Assembly: GCF_006715485.1 (NCBI RefSeq)
Contig: NZ_VFNH01000001.1
Location: forward strand, 992,001 to 1,056,000
DNA: 64,000 nucleotides
From: Herbaspirillum sp. SJZ107
GTDB taxonomy: Bacteria; Pseudomonadota; Gammaproteobacteria; Burkholderiales; Burkholderiaceae_D
Direction of reading: 5' to 3'
Part shown: piece by piece, positions 43,329 to 52,488 of the stretch
How positions within the stretch are numbered: the stretch's first letter is position 1
Layout: every line of letters starts with the position of its first letter
The notes under the pieces: generated by a model
Seen by the model: only the letters and a program-made list of their open reading frames with translations
The model's database searches: none
What the model was told of the DNA's origin: nothing
Made by a program: the position numbers and the translations under genes

Positions 43329-44370
43329 GGCGGGCCTCCGTGCTGTCGCGTTCGCGGTGCTGCTGATGCTGCTGCTGTGCCAGGTGCTGCTGGAGCAGCG
43401 CCGCCGCCCCGGCCAGGGCCGGGCAGGGCGCGTGGATCACGAAGCAGGGAATGCGCGCGTTGTAGCGCGAGAAGCGTCCCTTGTTCTCGAAGCGGGCGCG
43501 GAAGGGCGAGCGCGCGAACCACTCGCCCAGGCGCGGCACCACGCCGCCGCCGATGTAGATGCCGCCGCGCGCGCACAGCGTCACCGCGACGTTGGCCGCG
43601 ACCGTGCCCAGCATGCCGCAGAACACGTCCAGCACCTCGGCGCACAGGACGTCGCTGCCGTCCAGCCCGCGCTCGACGATGACGGCCGGGTCCAGTACGG
43701 GTGCGTGCAGGCCCTTGTGCGCAGCCAGCGCCTCGTGGATCAGCGACAGCCCCGGCCCCGACACCAGGCGCTCGGCCGACACGTGCTCCCAGCGCTGCCA
43801 GCAGAATGCCAGGATCGCCTGTTCGCGGGCGTCGCACGGGGAAAACGCGGCGTGCCCCCCTTCGCTCTGCAGCACGGTCCAGCTCCCGCCCGCCGGCACC
43901 AGGCCGGCCACGCCGAGGCCGGTGCCGGCGCCCACCAGGCCGATCACGGCGCCGGCCGCCGGCGCCCCGCCGCCGACCTGCACCAGGTCCTGCGCCGCCA
44001 GCTGCGGCACCGACATCGCCAGCGCGGCGAAGTCGTTCACCACCAGCAGGGTGTCGAGTCCGAGTTCGATACGCGCCCGCTCGATCGAGAATTCCCAGCA
44101 GTGGTTGGTCATCTTGACCAGGTCGCCGTCGACCGGATTGGCGATCGCGATCGCCGCATGGCGTACCCGCTTGCCGGCATGGCCGCCGAGGTAGGCACGC
44201 ACTGCGTCGGTGAACTGCGCATGGGCGGCGCAGGGCAGGGTGGCCACGGCCTCGATCTGTCCCGGCCCGGTTTCCAGCGCAAAGCGGGCGTTGGTGCCGC
44301 CGATGTCGGCCACCAGGCGCGCGCCGTCCTGCGCACCGTAGGCCTCGTGTTGGTATGGTTCTGCGACCAT
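43315..44370 (-). CDS. glk: Glucokinase
   Basis: This 351-residue enzyme of the bacterial Glk family phosphorylates glucose with ATP. The phosphate loop is LVADIGGTNARFALE near residue 19. The substrate segment contains VVNDFAALAMSVPQL, followed by VGAGTGLGVAGLV and GGHAAFSPCDAREQA. It lies between the GH1 beta-glucosidase and the permease and would phosphorylate the glucose released. The extended N-terminus (MVAEPYQHEAYGAQDG) is slightly longer than usual. Confidence 0.93.
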   Translation of the reverse strand: MVAEPYQHEAYGAQDGARLVADIGGTNARFALETGPGQIEAVATLPCAAHAQFTDAVRAYLGGHAGKRVRHAAIAIANPVDGDLVKMTNHCWEFSIERARIELGLDTLLVVNDFAALAMSVPQLAAQDLVQVGGGAPAAGAVIGLVGAGTGLGVAGLVPAGGSWTVLQSEGGHAAFSPCDAREQAILAFCWQRWEHVSAERLVSGPGLSLIHEALAAHKGLHAPVLDPAVIVERGLDGSDVLCAEVLDVFCGMLGTVAANVAVTLCARGGIYIGGGVVPRLGEWFARSPFRARFENKGRFSRYNARIPCFVIHAPCPALAGAAALLQQHLAQQQHQQHRERDSTEARHAHA

Positions 44371-44421
44371 GGTGTCTCCTCTTGCTCCAGCCTTGTTTTA
44401 TGTGTGAAGCCCGCGTGCCGC

Positions 44422-45759
44422 TCAGGCGGCGCGACGCTGCGCGCGCTGGCCCGCGATGAAGTCGCGGTACCACAGGGCGCTCGCCTTCGGGATGCGCTGC
44501 TGGGTCGCGTAATCCACGTAGACGATGCCGAAGCGCTTGGCGTAGCCCGAGTTCCACTCGAAATTATCCATCAGGCTCCACAGGAAGTAACCGCGCACGT
44601 CGATGCCCTGGTCCATCGCCGCCTTCAGCGCTTCCAGGTGGGTGCGCACGTACTCGATGCGCACCGGATCGTTGACCTGGCCGGCCTCGACGCCGTCGAC
44701 CGCCGCCATGCCGTTCTCGGTGATATAGACCGGCGGCAGGTCGGGGTATTCCTGCTTCAGCTGGACCAGCAGGTCGGTCAGGCCCTGCGGGTAGATTTCC
44801 CAGCCCATGTCGGTGAAGCCCATGCCGCCTTCCGGTTTCCTCGGCGGCACTTCGGCGCTCATCACTTCGCGGCGGTAGTAGTTCACGCCGAGGAAGTCGA
44901 TCGGCTGGGCGATGATGTCGAAGTCGCCGTCCTGGACGTCCGGGGCGTCGGCGCCGTAGGACTGCAGCGACAGTTCCGGATAGCGGCGCTTGAAGATCGG
45001 GTCCATGAACCATTCGATCGAGTTGGCCCACTCCAGCGCCGCCAGCTTGCGGTCGGCCTCGCTGTCGGTGGCCGGCTCGGCGGTCCACTGGTTCAGCACG
45101 ATGCCCAGTTCCGCTTTCGGATTGGCCGCGCGCATCGACTGCATCGCCAGCCCGTGCGACAGCAGCAGGTGGTGCGACACCTGGATCGCCTGTTTTTTAT
45201 CGCGCACGCCCGGCGCGAACTGGGCGTTGCCGTAGCCGAGGTTGGCCGTGCACCACGGTTCGTTGTGGGTCGCGATCGACGCCAGGCGGTCGCCGAAGCG
45301 GCGCGCCACTTCGTGCGCATAATCGGCGAAGCGGTGCGCGGTGTCGCGCGACATCCAGCCGCCATCGTCCTGCAGGCCTTGCGGCAGGTCCCAGTGGTAC
45401 AGCGTCAGGTGCGGCGCGATGCCGCGTTCCTGCAGCGCGTCCATCAGGCGCGCATAGAAATCGAAACCCTTTTCGTTCCAGGCACCCTTGCCCGACGGCT
45501 GGACGCGCGCCCAGGCCATCGAGAAGCGGTAGGCGTCGACGCCGAACGATGCCATCATCGCCACGTCGTCGCGGTAGCGGTGGTAGTGGTCGCAGGCGAT
45601 GTCGCCGTTGCTGCCGTCGATGATGTTGGCGGCATTGTGCGAGAAGGTGTCCCAGATCGAGGGACCCTTGCCGTCGGTGTCGAAGGCGCCTTCGATCTGG
45701 AATGCGCTCGTGGCAACGCCCCAGGTGAAGTTGGGAGGGAAGTGGATGGAATCGGTCAT
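44422..45759 (-). CDS. GH1-family beta-glucosidase
   Basis: This 445-residue glycoside hydrolase family 1 enzyme hydrolyses beta-glucosides. The acid/base Glu167 lies in ATHNEPWC and the nucleophile Glu348 in YITENGMA. The start is FPPNFTWGVATSAFQIEG, the usual GH1 N-terminus, without a signal peptide, so it acts in the cytoplasm on imported sugar. It is the first gene of an operon with glucokinase and a permease. A perfect 14-base palindrome of LacI type lies about 90 bases upstream of its start. Confidence 0.96.
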   Translation of the reverse strand: MTDSIHFPPNFTWGVATSAFQIEGAFDTDGKGPSIWDTFSHNAANIIDGSNGDIACDHYHRYRDDVAMMASFGVDAYRFSMAWARVQPSGKGAWNEKGFDFYARLMDALQERGIAPHLTLYHWDLPQGLQDDGGWMSRDTAHRFADYAHEVARRFGDRLASIATHNEPWCTANLGYGNAQFAPGVRDKKQAIQVSHHLLLSHGLAMQSMRAANPKAELGIVLNQWTAEPATDSEADRKLAALEWANSIEWFMDPIFKRRYPELSLQSYGADAPDVQDGDFDIIAQPIDFLGVNYYRREVMSAEVPPRKPEGGMGFTDMGWEIYPQGLTDLLVQLKQEYPDLPPVYITENGMAAVDGVEAGQVNDPVRIEYVRTHLEALKAAMDQGIDVRGYFLWSLMDNFEWNSGYAKRFGIVYVDYATQQRIPKASALWYRDFIAGQRAQRRAA

Positions 45760-45845
45760 GGAAGGGTTACCTTGCTTGGAAATGGGCCTGGTCTCGGTGG
45801 CAGGCTCTGTTTGTTATCGCAACTAATGGTTGCATGCTCATGCTT

Positions 45846-45859
45846 TGAAATCGATTTCA
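45846..45859. promoter_or_regulatory. LacI-family operator, perfect palindrome
   Basis: TGAAATCGATTTCA is a perfect 14-base palindrome with the central CG typical of LacI-family operators. It lies between the GH1 gene and the divergent LacI regulator gene. A degenerate copy is at 45943-45956, and the core GAAATCGATTTC recurs at 58907-58918. Confidence 0.75.
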
Positions 45860-45942
45860 TCGTACCTGCGCGCTTGCTTCGATGTCAAACATAATTTATC
45901 GCGGGGCTGGCCGGCGTAGGCTTCCTGCGACTTCGCCTGCTT

Positions 45943-45956
45943 TGAAATCGGTTTCC
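45943..45956. promoter_or_regulatory. Second, degenerate LacI-type operator over the regulator promoter
   Basis: TGAAATCGGTTTCC differs at two positions from the palindrome at 45846-45859. It lies at the -35 position of a promoter whose -10 is TATACT at 45976-45981. The regulator would thus limit its own transcription. That -10 ends six bases before the annotated start, so the message would be nearly leaderless. Confidence 0.6.
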
Positions 45957-45987
45957 TGATGGTATTTCTGAATGTTATACTAACAAA

Positions 45988-47004
45988 ATGAAAAAAGAGT
46001 CCAGCACAGCCATGGTCACCGTCCACGAAGTCGCGCGCGTGGCCGGGGTGTCGGCGGCCACGGTGTCGCGCTACCTGAACGGCACCGCCAAGGTGTCGGA
46101 GGACAAGCGCAAGGCCATCGAAAGCGTCATCGGCCAGCTGAACTACAAGCCCAACGTGCTGGCGCAGAACCTCAAGACCGGCAGCTCGCGCACCATCGGC
46201 CTGCTGACCCAGTCGCTGATCTCCGGCTACTTCGCCGACGCCATGGCCGGCATCGACGACGCCCTGCAAGGCACCGGCTACGCGCCGCTGATCGTGTCCG
46301 GCCACTGGCATGCGGACGAAGAGGCAGAGCGCATCGAACTCCTGATCGCGCGCCGCGTCGACGGCCTGGTCATCCTAAGCGGCAACTTGACCGACGAGCA
46401 GATCCTGGATTTGTCGCGGCGGGTGCCGATCGTGGCCTTCGGACGCACGCTGCACGGTGAGCGCGCCTACGGCTTCAGGCTGGACAACTACCGCGGCGCC
46501 TGCGAGGCGGTCGAGCACCTGGTGCAGCACGGCCACCGCGACATCGCCTTCATTGCCGGCCCGGCCGACCACCTCGACGCCCAGGCGCGCCTGGCCGGCT
46601 ACCGCGACACCCTGGCCAGGCACAGCATCGAAGAGCGGGCGGCGCTGGTGCTGGACGGCGACTTCCTGGAATCGAGCGGCCAGGCCGCGGTCGAGCAGCT
46701 GCTGGCCTCCGGCCAGCGCTTCACGGCGCTGTTCGCCGCCAACGACCTGATGGCCTACGGCGCCCGCCTGGCCATGTACCGGCGCGGCATCCGGGTGCCG
46801 GAAGACGTCTCGGTGATCGGCTTCGACGACCTGCACAGCTCGATGTACACGACGCCGCCGCTGACCACGGTGCGCCAGCCGCTGTTCGACGTCGGCCAGA
46901 GCCTGGGGCGTGCTATCCTCAACATGATCGCGCAGGAGCCGCTGGCGGCCGAGGTGCCGGAGTTGAGCCTGGTGGTGCGGGAGTCGGTGCGCCGGCTGGA
47001 CTGA
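45988..47004 (+). CDS. LacI-family transcriptional regulator
   Basis: This 338-residue repressor has an N-terminal helix-turn-helix (VTVHEVARVAGVSAATVSRYLNG) with its hinge helix and a periplasmic-binding-like sensor domain (IGLLTQSLISGYFADAMAGI, then VIGFDDLHSSMYTTPPLTTVRQP). It is divergent from the beta-glucosidase operon, and two operators lie in the gap, so it should repress that operon until an inducer sugar binds. The start at 45988 is close to the predicted -10; Met at 46012 would give a longer leader. Confidence 0.94.
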   Translation: MKKESSTAMVTVHEVARVAGVSAATVSRYLNGTAKVSEDKRKAIESVIGQLNYKPNVLAQNLKTGSSRTIGLLTQSLISGYFADAMAGIDDALQGTGYAPLIVSGHWHADEEAERIELLIARRVDGLVILSGNLTDEQILDLSRRVPIVAFGRTLHGERAYGFRLDNYRGACEAVEHLVQHGHRDIAFIAGPADHLDAQARLAGYRDTLARHSIEERAALVLDGDFLESSGQAAVEQLLASGQRFTALFAANDLMAYGARLAMYRRGIRVPEDVSVIGFDDLHSSMYTTPPLTTVRQPLFDVGQSLGRAILNMIAQEPLAAEVPELSLVVRESVRRLD

Positions 47005-47016
47005 GGTATTAAAAAA

Positions 47017-47033
47017 TGCGACTTCAAGTCGCA
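47017..47033. terminator. Possible hairpin terminator after the LacI gene
   Basis: TGCGACTT and AAGTCGCA form a perfect eight-base stem with a one-base loop, so it could not close exactly as drawn and would open to about a three-base loop. A run of six A precedes it on the plus strand, so the T tract is on the minus strand. On the plus strand only AAAGAG follows. It may act weakly on the plus strand or mainly on minus-strand read-through. Confidence 0.4.
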
Positions 47034-47115
47034 AAGAGTTTGCCTGGAATCACGACGCTGGCCGAGGCTTGAGCTTTTCGCAATCATGGCGCCACCATTC
47101 ACACGGAGGCCCATC

Positions 47116-47835
47116 ATGCTCGTCACCATCCTCGTCGTCTTTGCCGCCTGCTTCGTCCTCGAACGCTTGACTCCCGGCTGGCGCCTGCCGCACGTCCGCA
47201 CCTGGCCGCTGCGGGTGCTGCTGGTGAACGCCGTCCAGCTGGGCGTCGTGCTGCTGGCGGGTTTTACCTGGGAGCGCTGGCTGTCCTCGGGCTCGCTGCT
47301 GCACCTGTCGCGCCACCTCGGCCCGGTGGCGGGCGGCATGCTGGCCTACTTCATCGCCACCTTCGTGTTCTACTGGTGGCACCGGGTGCGCCACGAGTCC
47401 GACTTCCTGTGGCGCGTGTTCCACCAGATCCACCACAGCCCGCGCCGCATCGAAGTCATCACCTCGTTCTACAAGCACCCGGTCGAGATGGTCGTGAACT
47501 CGATCATCGGCAGCCTGCTGGTGTATGCCTTCCTCGGCCTGTCGCCGGAAGCCGGCGCGGTGTACACGCTGTGCACGGCGCTCGGCGAATTCTTCTACCA
47601 CACCAGCGTGCGCACGCCGCGCTGGGTCGGCTGGTTCTTCCAGCGCCCCGAGATGCACCGCATCCACCACCAGTATGGCCGCCACCGCAACAACTACGGC
47701 GACATCGTCTGGTGGGACTGGCTGTTCGGCACCTACGAGAATCCGGCCACCTTCGATCACACCTGCGGCTTCGATGCCGACAAGGAGGAACGGCTGCCGG
47801 CGATGCTGGCGTGGCGCGACGTGCACCGCGGATGA
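47116..47835 (+). CDS. Sterol desaturase/fatty acid hydroxylase-family membrane protein
   Basis: This 239-residue integral membrane protein has three histidine boxes of the di-iron hydroxylase superfamily: HRVRHES, HQIHHSPRR and HRIHHQYGRHRNN. Several hydrophobic segments flank them (TILVVFAACFVLERL, LAYFIATFVFYWW). Members hydroxylate or desaturate lipids; the bacterial substrate is unknown here. The start at 47116 is preceded by GGAGG at seven bases. Confidence 0.92.
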   Translation: MLVTILVVFAACFVLERLTPGWRLPHVRTWPLRVLLVNAVQLGVVLLAGFTWERWLSSGSLLHLSRHLGPVAGGMLAYFIATFVFYWWHRVRHESDFLWRVFHQIHHSPRRIEVITSFYKHPVEMVVNSIIGSLLVYAFLGLSPEAGAVYTLCTALGEFFYHTSVRTPRWVGWFFQRPEMHRIHHQYGRHRNNYGDIVWWDWLFGTYENPATFDHTCGFDADKEERLPAMLAWRDVHRG

Positions 47836-47853
47836 TGTCGACGCCCGCCTGCC

Positions 47854-48399
47854 TCAGCCCCCGATGAACACCTGCCCGCTGCGGTCCGCCATGCGCGGGG
47901 AAAACCCACGCTCGATCAGCGCACAGGCGAGGGCATCGGTGGCATAGCCCTGCGTCGGCAGGCGGGCTTTCGCGTACAGCGACGAAAACCTGGCCTTGAG
48001 CTCGCCGTCCGCCAGCGGTGCGAGCAGGGCGCGCGCAGCCGCCAGGTCGGCCTCGGTATATTGGACGCCGACGTTGTCCAGCGCCGCCTGGCGCTGGAAG
48101 CGGAACACGTGGTCTGCATGTTGGCGCGCAATCTGCAATGCTTTCTCCGATTCGGCCGGCGCATAGCCGAGGCCATATTCCCGATGGATCGCGCCGAGCA
48201 GGAAGTTCGCGGTCGTGCAGACGGGCCGGGGCGCGGCGTTGCCGCTGTCGCCGACCTCGACCAGCACATAGGCGGGCGATGTCGACATATTTGTAATGGC
48301 GGCCTCATAGCTCGCCTGCGACTGCACCGGGGCGGCTGCGGCCGTGGCGCCGGCGTGGACGAACAGGCCGAGCATGGCCGGCACGAGAAGTTTTTTCAT
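47854..48399 (-). CDS. Secreted protein of unknown function
   Basis: This 181-residue protein has a signal peptide (KKLLVPAMLGLFVHAGATAAAA). The mature part includes ASYEAAITNMSTSPAYVLVEVGDSG and a long helical region (PAESEKALQIARQHADHVFRFQRQAALDN). No family is recognised. The start MKKLLVP was chosen for the signal peptide. It is 45 bases after the next minus-strand gene (48445-49101) and may be co-transcribed with it. Confidence 0.7.
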   Translation of the reverse strand: MKKLLVPAMLGLFVHAGATAAAAPVQSQASYEAAITNMSTSPAYVLVEVGDSGNAAPRPVCTTANFLLGAIHREYGLGYAPAESEKALQIARQHADHVFRFQRQAALDNVGVQYTEADLAAARALLAPLADGELKARFSSLYAKARLPTQGYATDALACALIERGFSPRMADRSGQVFIGG

Positions 48400-48444
48400 G
48401 AGGGTCCGTGGGTCGAGGGTATGCATGACGTGTGCCACTGCAAT

Positions 48445-49101
48445 TTACCACTTGCAGCCGGTCCCGGTCACCGCATCGTTGGCCAGCGGAATCACCGCCA
48501 GCAGGCCCAGGCCGGAATAGGCGGACTTGCAGTCCGGACGGCGGGCGCGTTCGATGGCGCGTTCGAGGCGCTCGTCGCGCTGCAGCGGCGGATCGGGTGT
48601 CGGATGGGCGACCAGGCCATCCTTGCGGTGCTTGTCGATCAGGCGCGCGGTGGCGCGGGCGGCTTTCATGTCCAGGTGCGGCGCGGATTCGGCTGTGCCG
48701 GCATCCGCGGCAGCAGGGTCGGCGGCGGCAGGGGGCGCATCCACCGCGCCGGGCGTGGCGGCGGGTTCGACAGGCGCGGCGGCGGTCCCCGCATTCGCCG
48801 CAGCAGGGGCGGACGCAGACGGCGCCCGACGGCTGCGCGCCGGGCGTGCCGGCGCCGCCGCCGTTTTCGGCGCAGTCGTGCTGGCAGCCGGCACTTCATC
48901 AGCCACCGGTGCCTTCGCCTGCGGTGCCGGCGGCACCAGCACGAAGTGCATGGGCGGCGCAACGTCCGGCGCCGGCGCATACGCCTGCCAGGCGTGCACC
49001 AGCCAGGCCAGCACGCAGGCGTGGACCAGCAGGCTGATTCCCCAGCCGAACCAGGCGCCGCCCGGACGCGCCGGCAGGAGTGGATAAGTTGACGTTGCCA
49101 T
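48445..49101 (-). CDS. Membrane-anchored Pro/Ala-rich protein, TonB-like architecture
   Basis: This 218-residue protein has one N-terminal membrane helix (WFGWGISLLVHACVLAWLVHAW) followed by a long Ala/Pro-rich stretch (about 45-145). A short C-terminal domain has two cysteines (RRPDCKSAYSGLGLLAVIPL, then GTGCKW). The layout is like TonB-type energy transducers, but the C-terminal domain does not show the TonB fold clearly and no ExbB/ExbD genes are nearby. The function is unknown. Confidence 0.7.
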   Translation of the reverse strand: MATSTYPLLPARPGGAWFGWGISLLVHACVLAWLVHAWQAYAPAPDVAPPMHFVLVPPAPQAKAPVADEVPAASTTAPKTAAAPARPARSRRAPSASAPAAANAGTAAAPVEPAATPGAVDAPPAAADPAAADAGTAESAPHLDMKAARATARLIDKHRKDGLVAHPTPDPPLQRDERLERAIERARRPDCKSAYSGLGLLAVIPLANDAVTGTGCKW

Positions 49102-49163
49102 GCGAACGATTCTATCCCTCGCGCATGCGCCCAAGATGCTCGGAATGTAACGGCGGGCGCCGG

Positions 49164-49197
49164 ATGTCATCAAAATGACATATGCACTTTCTAAGAT
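49164..49197 (+). promoter_or_regulatory. Candidate PHO-box promoter of the PafA-like phosphatase gene
   Basis: ATGTCAT (49164-49170), four bases, then ATGACAT (49175-49181), match the CTGTCAY repeats at about 11 of 14 positions. A 10-base spacer leads to TAAGAT at 49192-49197, the same geometry as the other two candidate sites in this window. The two heptamers also form a perfect inverted repeat, so a dyad-binding regulator is an alternative. Confidence 0.45.
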
Positions 49198-49238
49198 GAT
49201 AAATTGGCGAACCTGACCATTTCATCCTGACGACCCGT

Positions 49239-50921
49239 ATGTCCCGACCTTCCTGGCTCCACCCCACGCTGTCCCTGTTCACCTGCGCCGCGCTGCTGGC
49301 GCCGGCGGTCCAATCGGCCCACGCGGCCCCGAAAACCGCCCCGGCGCCGATCGAGGCCGCGGCCCCGAAACTGGTGGTCGTGATGGTCATCGACGGCCTG
49401 CCCGCCGAGCAGCTGCAGCGCTACCGCGGCCAGTTCGGCCAGGGCGGCCTGCGCCGCCTGATGGAGCAGGGCGCCTCGTTCACCAATGCGCACCAGGCGC
49501 ACGGCGTGACGGTGACGGCGATCGGCCACACCGCGGTGCTGACCGGCGCCTACCCGTACCGCCACGGCATCATCGGCAACAACTGGATCGATGGAAACGG
49601 GAAGCTGGTCTACTGCACCGAGGATGCGCGCCATCATTACATCGGCGAGGAGACCGAGGAACACGACGGCACCTCGCCCGCCAAGCTGCGCGTCGATACC
49701 CTGGGCGACCAGCTGCGCTACGCCAGCGGCAACCGCAGCAAGGTGGTGACCGTGTCCGGCAAGGACCGCGGCGCCATTCTGCTCGCGGGCAAGACCGGTA
49801 CCGCCTACATGTACATGGACAAGACCGGCGACTTCGCCAGCTCCACCTATTACATGCAGCAGCATCCGGCCTGGGTCGAGCGCTTCAAGGCGGCCAAGCC
49901 GCAGGACCGTTACTACGCCAAGTCGTGGAAGCCGCTGCTGCCGGACGCCGCGTATGCCGACGACGCCCCCGATCCGGCGCCCAGCCTGAAAAGCCCGAAC
50001 CGCTTCCCGTTCACCTTCTACAGCGAGAGCGGCCAGCCGGCGGCCGACTACTACGGCCGCCTGAAGACCAGTCCTGCGGTCGACGAGCTGACGCTGGAAT
50101 TCGCACGCGCCGCCGTCGAAGGCGAGAACCTGGGCAGCAATGCCAGCGGCGCCACCGACCTGCTGGGCATCAGCCTGTCGGGCCACGATTACGTCAACCA
50201 CGCCTACGGCCCGGAAAGCCGCATGTCGCACGACCACCTGCAGCAGATCGACCGCCGCATCGCCGACTTCTTCAACTACCTCGATAAACGCATCGGCATG
50301 GACAACGTGCTGGTGGTGCTGACCGCCGACCACGGCTTCGCCAACACCGCCGAGTTCTCGCAGGGCCGCCACATGGACGCGACACGCATCGATCCCAAGC
50401 CGCTGCGGGCCAGGCTGGAAGCGGCGCTGGCCGAGCGTTTCCGCGTCGCCGGCCTGGTGAAAAACGCCTACCTGCCCGAGATCTACCTCGACTACGCCGC
50501 GATCGAGCGCAACAAGCTGGCACGGCGCGACGTCGAGGACGCCGCCGCGCGCTTCCTGCTGACCCAGCCCGGCATCGCCGACGTGTTCACGCGTTCCCAG
50601 CTCGAGCAGGGCGTGGCCGCCAGGTCGCGCGTCGGCACGCTGATGCAGCGCGCCTGGAACCGCGAACTGTCGGGCGACCTGATGGTGGTGACGGCGCCCT
50701 ACACGTCCTTCGGCAGCGGCGACAGCGGCGCCACCCACGGCACGCCCTACAACTACGACAGCAACGTGCCGCTCCTGATGATGGGCGGACGCTGGATCCG
50801 GCCCGGCGTGCAGGCCCAGTACACCGAAGTGGTCGACATCGCGCCGACCCTGGCCCAGATCCTGCATCTGCGTCCGCCGGCAGCCGCCGAGGGCCGCGTG
50901 CTGACCGAAGCGCTGCGCTGA
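49239..50921 (+). CDS. PafA-like alkaline phosphatase family protein
   Basis: This 560-residue secreted enzyme belongs to the type I phosphodiesterase/alkaline phosphatase superfamily and most resembles PafA. A signal peptide (LSLFTCAALLAPAVQSAHAA) precedes the core, with metal Asp in VVVMVIDGLP, the likely nucleophile Thr93 in TVTAIGHTAVLTGAYPYRHG, GHDYVNHAYGP and VLTADHGFAN. PafA cleaves phosphate monoesters in the periplasm. The upstream repeat suggests phosphate control. It precedes a Ppx/GppA gene by 106 bases. Confidence 0.93.
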   Translation: MSRPSWLHPTLSLFTCAALLAPAVQSAHAAPKTAPAPIEAAAPKLVVVMVIDGLPAEQLQRYRGQFGQGGLRRLMEQGASFTNAHQAHGVTVTAIGHTAVLTGAYPYRHGIIGNNWIDGNGKLVYCTEDARHHYIGEETEEHDGTSPAKLRVDTLGDQLRYASGNRSKVVTVSGKDRGAILLAGKTGTAYMYMDKTGDFASSTYYMQQHPAWVERFKAAKPQDRYYAKSWKPLLPDAAYADDAPDPAPSLKSPNRFPFTFYSESGQPAADYYGRLKTSPAVDELTLEFARAAVEGENLGSNASGATDLLGISLSGHDYVNHAYGPESRMSHDHLQQIDRRIADFFNYLDKRIGMDNVLVVLTADHGFANTAEFSQGRHMDATRIDPKPLRARLEAALAERFRVAGLVKNAYLPEIYLDYAAIERNKLARRDVEDAAARFLLTQPGIADVFTRSQLEQGVAARSRVGTLMQRAWNRELSGDLMVVTAPYTSFGSGDSGATHGTPYNYDSNVPLLMMGGRWIRPGVQAQYTEVVDIAPTLAQILHLRPPAAAEGRVLTEALR

Positions 50922-51027
50922 GACGGTGGCGATGGGGAGCGCGGAGCATCCGGCCGGCCTTCAAACGCGCGCCCCCCGCCTCGCGTCTGGCCGCTATACT
51001 GGCGGCACCATTTTTTCGGACAGACCC

Positions 51028-52485
51028 ATGTACGCAGCAGTCGACCTCGGCTCCAACAGTTTCCGGCTCCACATCGGCGAGGCCGTCGCCGGCCAGATCC
51101 ACATCGTGCGCACGGCGCGCGACCCGATCCGCCTCGCCGCCGGCCTCGGGCCGGACAACATGCTGAGCCAGGAGGCGATGGACACCGCGGTGCGCTGCCT
51201 GCGCGACTTCAGCGCCATCCTGCGCCAGCACCGGCTGGACGCGGTGCGGGTGGTGGCCACCAACACCCTGCGCGTGGCCAGGAACGCCGACCTGCTGGTG
51301 CCGCGCCTGGAGGAAGCGATCGGCTATCCGGTCGAGATCATCTCGGGCGAGGAAGAAGGCCGCCTGATCTACATGGGCGTGGCGCGCGCCCTCGGACGCC
51401 CCGACGAGCGGCGCCTCGTCATCGACGTCGGCGGCGGCTCCACCGAAATCATCGCCGGCGCCGGCGACGCCATCGGGCTGGTCGAATCGTTCAGCATGGG
51501 CACCCATCCGCACAGCGCCACCTATTTCCCGGGCGGCCACATCAACGCCGACGCCTTCGAGACCGCGGTGAACGCCGCGCGCGCCCGCGTCGAGGACGTG
51601 GCCGACCAGTACCGCGCGGCCGGCTGGGAAGGCGTGTACGGTTCCTCCGGCACGATCCGCGCGATTTCCGAAGTCATCACCCGCAACGGCATCGGCGACG
51701 GCGCCATGTCGCTGCCCAGCCTGCAGGCGCTGCGCGAGCGGCTGGTCGATCTCGGCCACGTCGACGCCTTCGACCTGCCGGGCGTGAAACGCGAGCGCGT
51801 GATCGTGATGGCGGGCGGCCTCGCCATCCTGATCGGCGTGATGCAGGAGCTGGGAGTGAACACGATGAGTGCGATCAATGCGGGTGTGCGCCTGGGCGTG
51901 CTGTCCGACCTCGAACTGCGCGCCAACCGCCTCGACCGCCGCGACCAGGCGATCCAGGACTGCATGCGCCGCTTCGGCATCGACGCCGGCCGCGCCGCGC
52001 GCACCGCCACGATCGCCGCCAAGCTGTTCGACCGCCTGGCGCCGCAGGACGAGACGGTCAAGCCGCACCTGCTGCGCGCCAGCATGCTGCACGAAGTCGG
52101 CCTGTCGGTATCGCACACCGGCGCCCACAAGCACGCCGCCTACATCGTCGAGCATGCCGACCTGCCGGGCTTCACCGCGCGCGAACAGCGCCTGATGAGC
52201 GCCATCGTGCTGGGCCAGAAGGGCAACCTGCGCAAGGTGCGCGAGGCGCTTGCGGTGCCCGACCTGGCCAAGGCGGTGCTGGCGCTGCGCCTGGCGGCGG
52301 TGTTCATGCACGCGCGCATCGACGCCGAAGCCGACGCCCTGCGCCTGCGCATGAAGGGCCGCATCGAGATCGAGACGCCGCGCGGCTGGCTGCGCCAGCA
52401 TCCGACCGTCGCCAGCTGGTTCGAAAAGGAAGCCGCGGCCTGGGGCGAGGTCGGGGTCAACCTGCAGGTGGTGCAGGCAGGATAA
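51028..52485 (+). CDS. ppx: Ppx/GppA-family exopolyphosphatase
   Basis: This 485-residue enzyme removes terminal phosphate from polyphosphate and may also act on pppGpp. The N-terminal ASKHA domain starts AAVDLGSNSFRLHIG and includes SGEEEGRLIYMGVARAL and VIDVGGGSTEII. A C-terminal HD-like helical domain follows (LRASMLHEVGLSVSHTGAHKHAAYIVEHA). The start at 51028 fits the conserved N-terminus. In many beta- and gammaproteobacteria ppx adjoins ppk; here the two are 9 kb apart. Confidence 0.93.
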   Translation: MYAAVDLGSNSFRLHIGEAVAGQIHIVRTARDPIRLAAGLGPDNMLSQEAMDTAVRCLRDFSAILRQHRLDAVRVVATNTLRVARNADLLVPRLEEAIGYPVEIISGEEEGRLIYMGVARALGRPDERRLVIDVGGGSTEIIAGAGDAIGLVESFSMGTHPHSATYFPGGHINADAFETAVNAARARVEDVADQYRAAGWEGVYGSSGTIRAISEVITRNGIGDGAMSLPSLQALRERLVDLGHVDAFDLPGVKRERVIVMAGGLAILIGVMQELGVNTMSAINAGVRLGVLSDLELRANRLDRRDQAIQDCMRRFGIDAGRAARTATIAAKLFDRLAPQDETVKPHLLRASMLHEVGLSVSHTGAHKHAAYIVEHADLPGFTAREQRLMSAIVLGQKGNLRKVREALAVPDLAKAVLALRLAAVFMHARIDAEADALRLRMKGRIEIETPRGWLRQHPTVASWFEKEAAAWGEVGVNLQVVQAG

Positions 52486-52488
52486 GGC

